Below, one piece after another: positions 1 through 4,154 of a stretch of DNA of 7,472 nt (position 1 is its first letter; every line of letters starts with the position of its first letter). Under the pieces are notes generated by a model. The model searched no databases, was not told where the DNA came from, and saw only the letters and a list, made by a program, of their open reading frames with translations. The stretch comes from Fimenecus sp045633505 (GTDB lineage: Bacteria > Bacillota > Clostridia > Oscillospirales > Acutalibacteraceae), in the NCBI GenBank assembly GCA_045633505.1, contig JAZQYK010000025.1, forward strand, positions 1 to 7,472, read 5' to 3'. The translations under genes were made by a program, and so were the position numbers.

Positions 1-30
1 GGTTAGACAAATTGGAGTTTATCGAACAGA

Positions 31-58
31 ATGCAAAGCACAAAATGCAAAGTGCAAA
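31..58. repeat. Two tandem 14-bp units
   Basis: ATGCAAAGCACAAA (31-44) is followed directly by ATGCAAAGTGCAAA (45-58), identical at 12 of 14 positions, and the start of a further decayed unit (ATGAATG) follows. This is a simple AT-rich intergenic tandem repeat next to the GC-rich palindromic element. No coding or RNA role can be seen. Confidence 0.5.
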
Positions 59-78
59 ATGAATGTTCGACGAAATAT

Positions 79-157
79 GTGTAGGGCGGGGGCTTGCTCC
101 CGCCGTCCAAAGTGAAGCTGTTACCTATTTCGGCGGGAGCAAGCCCCCGCCCTACAC
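79..157. repeat. GC-rich inverted repeat pair, REP/MITE-like
   Basis: Positions 79-105 and 131-157 are perfect 27-bp reverse complements separated by 25 bp; 21 of 27 bases in each arm are G or C, against an AT-rich surrounding. Each arm is itself a near-palindrome: GGCGGG at 85-90 faces CCCGCC at 99-104 around the centre GGCTTGCT, so each copy could fold alone or the two could pair into one long cruciform. This is the architecture of paired REP elements (two units in inverted orientation). No run of T follows either arm, so it is not a typical intrinsic terminator, though it could protect or end an upstream transcript. The family name is inference; the symmetry is seen directly. Confidence 0.8.
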
Positions 158-227
158 TCACCATACAAAAGAGTTAGACAAATTCAAATTTATTATATTA
201 CTCATAAAAATAATTTTAAAAAAACTG

Positions 228-256
228 TTGACAAAATAAAAAATATGGTGTACTAT
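228..256 (+). promoter_or_regulatory. Sigma-A-type promoter of the GntR/ABC operon
   Basis: A perfect -35 box TTGACA (228-233) and a -10 box TACTAT (251-256) are separated by the optimal 17 bp. The region upstream (about 185-224) is very AT-rich with A and T runs and could act as an UP element. The predicted transcript start is near 263, leaving a leader of about 50 nt before the repressor gene. The -10 box lies inside the outer arm of the inverted repeats at 249-291, so repressor binding there would block polymerase. Confidence 0.8.
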
Positions 257-291
257 CAAACTGTGCTAATTGAAATAGCACAGTTAGTACA
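249..291. promoter_or_regulatory. Nested inverted repeats, probable repressor operator
   Basis: Two dyads sit over the -10 box and transcript start. The outer pair is TGTACTA (249-255) with TAGTACA (285-291). The inner pair is AACTGTGCTA (259-268) with TAGCACAGTT (276-285), perfect over 10 bp around a 7-nt spacer. Their centres differ by 2 bp because of a three-base offset (256-258) on the left side. GntR/YtrA-type repressors usually bind inverted repeats in their own promoter, and the repressor gene starts just downstream, so autoregulation is the natural reading. Which dyad is bound is not decided by the sequence; the RNA hairpin could also act at transcript level. Confidence 0.7.
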
Positions 292-301
292 GTTCCGATT
301 C

Positions 302-308
302 AGGAGGT
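302..308 (+). promoter_or_regulatory. Ribosome binding site that fixes the repressor start
   Basis: AGGAGGT at 302-308 is a full Shine-Dalgarno sequence lying 7 nt before the GTG at 316. An in-frame GTG at 307 overlaps this site and therefore cannot be the start it serves. Confidence 0.85.
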
Positions 309-315
309 GATACAG

Positions 316-687
316 GTGAATATATTTCTCGATTACCATTCAAGAACTCCCATTTATGAGCAGATAAAAGAACAAATTGTTCTTGACGTCAGCCGTGGAC
401 TTCTCAAAAAAGATGACCAGCTACCATCTTTAAGACAGTTATCTTCCCAGTTAGGAATAAATATCAATACTGTCAAACGTGCCTTATCAGAGCTCGAGGC
501 ACAGGGGGTAATTTATTCCGTCGCAGGAAAAGGTATATTCATCAGCGGAAACGCAGAATCACAAAATATCTATCTTGAACAATCTCTTGATGCAGTAAAA
601 TCAGCGCTTGTGACCGCCAAGGAGATGGGCGCAAGTGAAGAAAAACTTATTGCACTTATCAAAGAGCTTTACAAAGGAGTTGAATAA
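316..687 (+). CDS. GntR-family transcriptional repressor, YtrA subfamily
   Basis: A DNA-binding regulator of 123 residues, predicted to repress its own ABC-transporter operon. The N-terminal winged helix covers about residues 8-77: the family opening TPIYEQI (11-17), the LPSLR motif (36-40), the recognition helix around NTVKRAL (51-57) and the wing GKGIF (71-75). The short C-terminal part (about 84-123) looks like two helices, as in the YtrA subfamily; it is far too short for the ligand-binding domains of the FadR, HutC or MocR groups. The GTG at 316 was chosen because AGGAGGT lies 7 nt upstream and because MNIFLDY is a typical YtrA beginning. The next gene follows after 2 nt. The effector is not predictable; YtrA-type regulators usually control ABC exporters or cell-envelope stress operons. 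Confidence 0.92.
   Translation: MNIFLDYHSRTPIYEQIKEQIVLDVSRGLLKKDDQLPSLRQLSSQLGININTVKRALSELEAQGVIYSVAGKGIFISGNAESQNIYLEQSLDAVKSALVTAKEMGASEEKLIALIKELYKGVE
673..679 (+). promoter_or_regulatory. Ribosome binding site for the TTG-started ABC ATPase gene
   Basis: AAAGGAG lies inside the last codons of the repressor gene, 10 nt before the TTG at 690. It supports that non-ATG start and suggests translational coupling to the upstream gene. Confidence 0.7.
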
Positions 688-689
688 AA

Positions 690-1592
690 TTGATTGAATT
701 CGTAAACGTTACCAAGAAATTTGGCGATTTCACAGCAGTTGAGGACGTTTCGTTCCGAGTTGAGCCATCATCGATTTACGGTTTGATTGGTTATAACGGT
801 GCGGGTAAAACTACACTTTTAAAAACTGCTGCGGGTATTTATAACGCAGAAGAGGGTATGGTGCTTCTCGACGGTGTGCCTGTGTTTGATAACGATACAG
901 TCCGTCACGATATGTTCTATATTCCTGATGACTTGTATTTTCCAATGAATGCCTCAATCAACAGTATGGCAAAGTTTTATGCTGATTATCACCCGAATTT
1001 CAGCTTTAAAACACTTGAAAATCTTTTGAAAGTATTCGGTCTTGACCCCAAAAAGAAAATCCGTGGATTTTCAAAGGGTATGCAAAGACAAGCAGAAATT
1101 ATTCTGGCACTTGCATCTCATCCAAAATATATGCTTCTTGATGAAACTTTTGACGGACTTGACCCACAGAAAAAGGAAATAACAAGAAAGTTGTTTATTG
1201 AGTATATTGCCGAAAGTGATTGCTCACTTATAATCTCATCGCACAACCTGTCAGAACTTGCTGACCTTTGTGACAACGTTGGTCTTATTAACGGCAAACG
1301 TCTTACGATGGACTGTTCGGTTTATGACATTTCTCAAAATTACAGTAAACTTCGTCTTATTTTCGACCGTGATATTACTGAAAGCGATTTCAAGGATATT
1401 AAATATAAATCACTTGATATTGACGGCAAGGTTGCAATGATTATTTTCGATAAAGCATCTGACGAAGAAAAACAGAAGCTCAACGCACTTCTTCCTGTTG
1501 CCATTGATGAATACAAACTGACAATGGAAGAGGTATTCTTAAACGAAATGGAGGATAAGAAATATGACATCACAAAAATCTTTGAAAAGTAA
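690..1592 (+). CDS. ABC transporter ATP-binding protein, YtrB/CcmA-like
   Basis: The 300-residue cytoplasmic ATPase predicted to power the adjacent permease. Motifs in order: Walker A GYNGAGKT (34-41), signature FSKGM (127-131, a variant of LSGGQ), Walker B YMLLDE (147-152), D-loop GLDP (156-159) and switch histidine H185. All catalytic elements are present except that the Q-loop region reads YIPDD (77-81), with no glutamine where most ABC ATPases have one. The nucleotide-binding domain ends near residue 215; the remaining 85 residues are a C-terminal extension often seen in ABC-2-type exporter ATPases. The TTG start gives MIEFVNVTKKFG, the usual beginning, and is backed by AAAGGAG. Its last 29 nt overlap the permease gene. 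The substrate cannot be told from the ATPase; export or envelope stress relief is likelier than import because no binding protein is encoded here. Confidence 0.93.
   Translation: MIEFVNVTKKFGDFTAVEDVSFRVEPSSIYGLIGYNGAGKTTLLKTAAGIYNAEEGMVLLDGVPVFDNDTVRHDMFYIPDDLYFPMNASINSMAKFYADYHPNFSFKTLENLLKVFGLDPKKKIRGFSKGMQRQAEIILALASHPKYMLLDETFDGLDPQKKEITRKLFIEYIAESDCSLIISSHNLSELADLCDNVGLINGKRLTMDCSVYDISQNYSKLRLIFDRDITESDFKDIKYKSLDIDGKVAMIIFDKASDEEKQKLNALLPVAIDEYKLTMEEVFLNEMEDKKYDITKIFEK
1550..1554 (+). promoter_or_regulatory. Ribosome binding site of the permease, inside the ATPase gene
   Basis: GGAGG at 1550-1554 lies 9 nt before the ATG at 1564, within ATPase coding sequence. It confirms that the permease start overlaps the end of the ATPase gene. 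Confidence 0.75.
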
Positions 1593-4053
1593 CGTAGATT
1601 TTAATGATTTCAAGAGAAGTTTAGGTGGTTCACTTCTTTTTCCTGCAATCGCATTTGTGGTGATTTTCTTCTGTGCTACTGCCGGTATCATAGACTTCTT
1701 CTACGGTCAAACAAGAGACGGTGTTATTAAAAGTGACTATGTCTATATATTCTTCACTCAGACGTCAATGTTTTATTCTGCTTTTGAAATGCTCCAGACA
1801 GGTATGGTATTGTGTGGTATGATGACCGCAGCAAAATCCTTCTATTTCTTGTTAAGCAAAAAGCAGGTTAACGTGTATTTAAGCCTGGGTGTAACAAGAA
1901 CAAAAATGTTTTTGAACAGACTCGCCGCAGGTGCAATTTCGTTGTTCACAAGTGTGTTTGTACCGTTTACGGTTACTTACTTAATCAATATGGCTGAATT
2001 AGGTGTTACCTCACAGTTGAGAAACGTTTATCTTTATATTGTATTCTCACTTTTTGTGGCATCAATGGTTGGCTTTGCAATCAGCAGCTTTGCAATGATG
2101 GTTACGGGCAACATCTTTGAATCTGTTTTAACAACGGGTATAATTTCATTCTTGCCAACAATTGTTGCAAATTTGTTCTATGGTGCAAGAGATATGTTGC
2201 TGAAGGGCTTTGTTTACGATTCACATTATTATGATAATGTAAAATTCCTCAACCCTTTCACATTTATCAATAACTCTCAACAAGCATCACAAAGTGATGA
2301 TATAATAATTCTGACAATAAATCGAATTGTGGGTTCATTTCAAAAATCTGATATGATTGATGGCGCAGTATTAAAGGATTATGCAATTGATTGGGAGTTC
2401 ATCCGTCCTGTACTTATCTGGTTTGTAATTGCAGTTGCAATAACAGGACTTGCACTTTTCCTTTTTAATAAGAGAAAGGCTGAGCACTCAAATTCATTAG
2501 GCAAATTTGCAATTTCAAGAATGATTAGCGGTACTGTTGCAGTATGTATTATTTTCTTGTTCTGTTTTGGTGTGGTTTGGTATGAAATCGGTACTATTGG
2601 TACAACTGTTTTAGCAATCGTTGCGTCAATTGTTGCATATTTTATCATTCAGCTTGTGCTGACAAGAAAATTAAAGACTTCACTCAAATCTTTGTCAGCT
2701 TGCGCTGTGGTTGTAATGGCATTTGTCGGTTTGGTTATATTTATTGAAACCGAATATTTCGGCACTTACAACAAATTGCCTGAAAAAGAAAATATAAAGT
2801 CAGTTTCAATTACAGTACAAGAAGATTTTGCAGGTAATTTCCCATACCCTCAACACCCATATATTGCAAGTACAAATGCTGATGATATTTCAATGGTTAT
2901 GAGTCTTTTTGACGAGGTCAAAAAAGATGATGGCGACGAAACTCTCTCAATAAGAGGTGTTTACTTTAAGATAGAAACAAAAGACGGAGAAATCATTCAC
3001 CGTGCGTTTCCAATTTATTCACCTGAAATTAACAATAAATATTGTGAAGAGGTAATTAATTCCAACTTCTTTGACGGTGTGCTTGAATATGAATTCTTGG
3101 GCTTTGATGAAAACAATAAGTCAAAGAACGGGGAATATGAATATGTTGAAAGCGGAAATTATTCGATTTCCGAGCCAAATAAAATAGCGGCAGTTAATTA
3201 CTATGATTCTCAATTGCTTGTACCTTACGTACCCGCTGAAAAAGAGAGTGAAACTGATACACTTTATCAGGAGAACGTATATGATAAGGAATATGATGAA
3301 GAAGAACGTCAAATTGTAATGTATAAAGGTGACGATTTAGCAGTTGCAATTTATAATGACCTGTCAAAAATGACTTATGCCCAGCTTCATAAAAACAACA
3401 GCAGACCTTTGAGTGTACTTGGCTTTGAAAGTGGTTATGTATGTCAGGGGAATGACGTTGTAATTCCGACGGCTTCAGCTAACGAAGATTCGTTTTATTA
3501 CGATAGTATGGTTGCGGATGTAGCAGGTGTTAAGACGATTGGTGTCTGGTTGGAAATTCATCCTGAAATGACTGAAACAATTGCTTACTTCAAGAACAAT
3601 AACGTTGATTTTAAAAAGACTTATAACGGTTCGATTAAAGAAGTGCTTTATACTGACTCAAAACTTACTTTTACAAATGCAGACAGAGATTTTGTTGAAC
3701 AGGTAGTTACGGTCAAAGGTGAAAATGCACATTATAAATATTTCTCTTGGGATAGAAAATTGCCGATAGTGTCATTTAATAATACAACCGCATTACCGAA
3801 TTCGGGATTTTACAGCTTGAGTTGGTATGTTTCCGAAAAAATCACTAAGGAAGACCTTCTTAAGAAAGTCTATGCTGACATCGGTCATCCTTTGAAAGCG
3901 GTTGAAAAAGACAATATTGACAACGTGCTTTCAATGAGTGTAGGAAATTATGATTTCTATAACGATGACGGCAGAATAGTTTATATTATCTATGAAGACG
4001 GCTCAATGATTGCAAAATATCTCCCCGAAGCAAACGTTGCCGTTTTGAAATAG
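1564..4053 (+). CDS. ABC-2-type permease with large C-terminal extracytoplasmic domain
   Basis: An 829-residue membrane protein, the probable partner of the ATPase encoded just upstream. By hydrophobicity I see about nine membrane segments near residues 21-47, 66-90, 120-142, 155-180, 188-207, 280-301, 318-340, 344-366 and 374-396. A cytoplasmic N-terminus and nine segments would place residues 400-829 outside the cell. That part is soluble, acidic, tyrosine-rich and contains YFKIETKDGEIIHRAFPI (467-484), which resembles the soluble region of Firmicute permeases carrying DUF6449; I hold this name loosely. The motif LSLGVTRTKMF (106-116), a cytoplasmic loop after segment 2, is typical of ABC-2 permeases in ytr-like operons. 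Most ABC-2 permeases have only 200-400 residues, so this one is about twice as long. ATG at 1564 is backed by GGAGG. It overlaps the ATPase gene by 29 nt and ends before a strong terminator. The substrate is unknown. Confidence 0.88.
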   Translation: MTSQKSLKSNVDFNDFKRSLGGSLLFPAIAFVVIFFCATAGIIDFFYGQTRDGVIKSDYVYIFFTQTSMFYSAFEMLQTGMVLCGMMTAAKSFYFLLSKKQVNVYLSLGVTRTKMFLNRLAAGAISLFTSVFVPFTVTYLINMAELGVTSQLRNVYLYIVFSLFVASMVGFAISSFAMMVTGNIFESVLTTGIISFLPTIVANLFYGARDMLLKGFVYDSHYYDNVKFLNPFTFINNSQQASQSDDIIILTINRIVGSFQKSDMIDGAVLKDYAIDWEFIRPVLIWFVIAVAITGLALFLFNKRKAEHSNSLGKFAISRMISGTVAVCIIFLFCFGVVWYEIGTIGTTVLAIVASIVAYFIIQLVLTRKLKTSLKSLSACAVVVMAFVGLVIFIETEYFGTYNKLPEKENIKSVSITVQEDFAGNFPYPQHPYIASTNADDISMVMSLFDEVKKDDGDETLSIRGVYFKIETKDGEIIHRAFPIYSPEINNKYCEEVINSNFFDGVLEYEFLGFDENNKSKNGEYEYVESGNYSISEPNKIAAVNYYDSQLLVPYVPAEKESETDTLYQENVYDKEYDEEERQIVMYKGDDLAVAIYNDLSKMTYAQLHKNNSRPLSVLGFESGYVCQGNDVVIPTASANEDSFYYDSMVADVAGVKTIGVWLEIHPEMTETIAYFKNNNVDFKKTYNGSIKEVLYTDSKLTFTNADRDFVEQVVTVKGENAHYKYFSWDRKLPIVSFNNTTALPNSGFYSLSWYVSEKITKEDLLKKVYADIGHPLKAVEKDNIDNVLSMSVGNYDFYNDDGRIVYIIYEDGSMIAKYLPEANVAVLK

Positions 4054-4063
4054 TTCTTTTCCC

Positions 4064-4100
4064 AAAATACTGTGAGTCGAAAGACTCGCAGTATTTTTAT
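4064..4100 (+). terminator. Intrinsic terminator of the GntR/ABC operon
   Basis: A 15-bp stem pairs 4064-4078 with 4083-4097, including one G-U pair (4073 with 4088), closed by a GAAA tetraloop (4079-4082) and ending in a T run (4094-4098). It begins 11 nt after the permease stop codon. Confidence 0.92.
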
Positions 4101-4110
4101 GCCTTTTTTC

Positions 4111-4149
4111 TTAATTAAAAAAGCAACGGTTTGAAAAAACCGCTGCTTT
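4111..4149 (-). terminator. Intrinsic terminator of the GH89 gene
   Basis: Read on the minus strand, a hairpin starts just after the stop codon at 4155. AAAGCA and CGGTTT (4149-4132) pair with AAACCG and TGCTTT (4132-4120 side), with one mismatch (4126/4143) and a four-base loop (4133-4136). The minus strand then runs into six T (complement of 4117-4122) followed by AATTAA. On the plus strand the same hairpin is followed by TTTAATTTTT, so it may also back up the operon terminator. Confidence 0.87.
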
Positions 4150-4154
4150 AATTT

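Larger units (their letters stand above)
2..193. repeat. Imperfect 21-bp direct repeats bracketing a repeat cluster
   Basis: A 12-bp identical core, GTTAGACAAATT, occurs at 2-13 and again at 173-184. Extending each copy by nine bases (to 22 and to 193) keeps 18 of 21 positions identical. The two copies lie 171 bp apart in the same orientation and enclose the tandem 14-mers and the GC-rich inverted repeat. This could be a remnant of a segmental duplication, or two copies of a short intergenic repeat unit. It is too long and too imperfect to be called a fresh target-site duplication, and no transposase is nearby. Confidence 0.5.

Noticed and set aside
31..157. CRISPR array or tRNA/small RNA gene at the left end
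   Set aside because: There are only two tandem 14-mers without spacers, and one inverted pair rather than regular direct repeats. No tRNA-like cloverleaf or T-loop sequence is present.
79..157. Intrinsic terminator of a gene upstream of the window
   Set aside because: Neither arm is followed by a T run on either strand, and the 25-nt loop with self-palindromic arms fits a repeat element better. A role in ending or stabilising an upstream transcript cannot be fully excluded.
2..193. Insertion sequence with target-site duplication
   Set aside because: No transposase open frame lies between the direct repeats; the block is only about 150 bp, and the repeats are longer and more diverged than a typical recent target duplication.
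307..315. Earlier in-frame GTG start for the repressor at 307
   Set aside because: It overlaps the Shine-Dalgarno AGGAGGT (302-308) and so has no ribosome site of its own; the GTG at 316 has ideal spacing and a typical family beginning.
1258..1573. Open frames at 1258-1440 (+) and 1340-1573 (-)
   Set aside because: Both lie wholly inside the ABC ATPase gene, have low-complexity translations rich in Ser, Ile and Leu, and have no ribosome site or family resemblance.
2379..3312. Minus-strand open frames at 2379-2648 and 3121-3312
   Set aside because: They are antisense to the well-supported permease gene, and their hydrophobic or Thr/Ile-rich translations are what reversed membrane-protein or AT-rich codons give. 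No promoter or ribosome site was seen.
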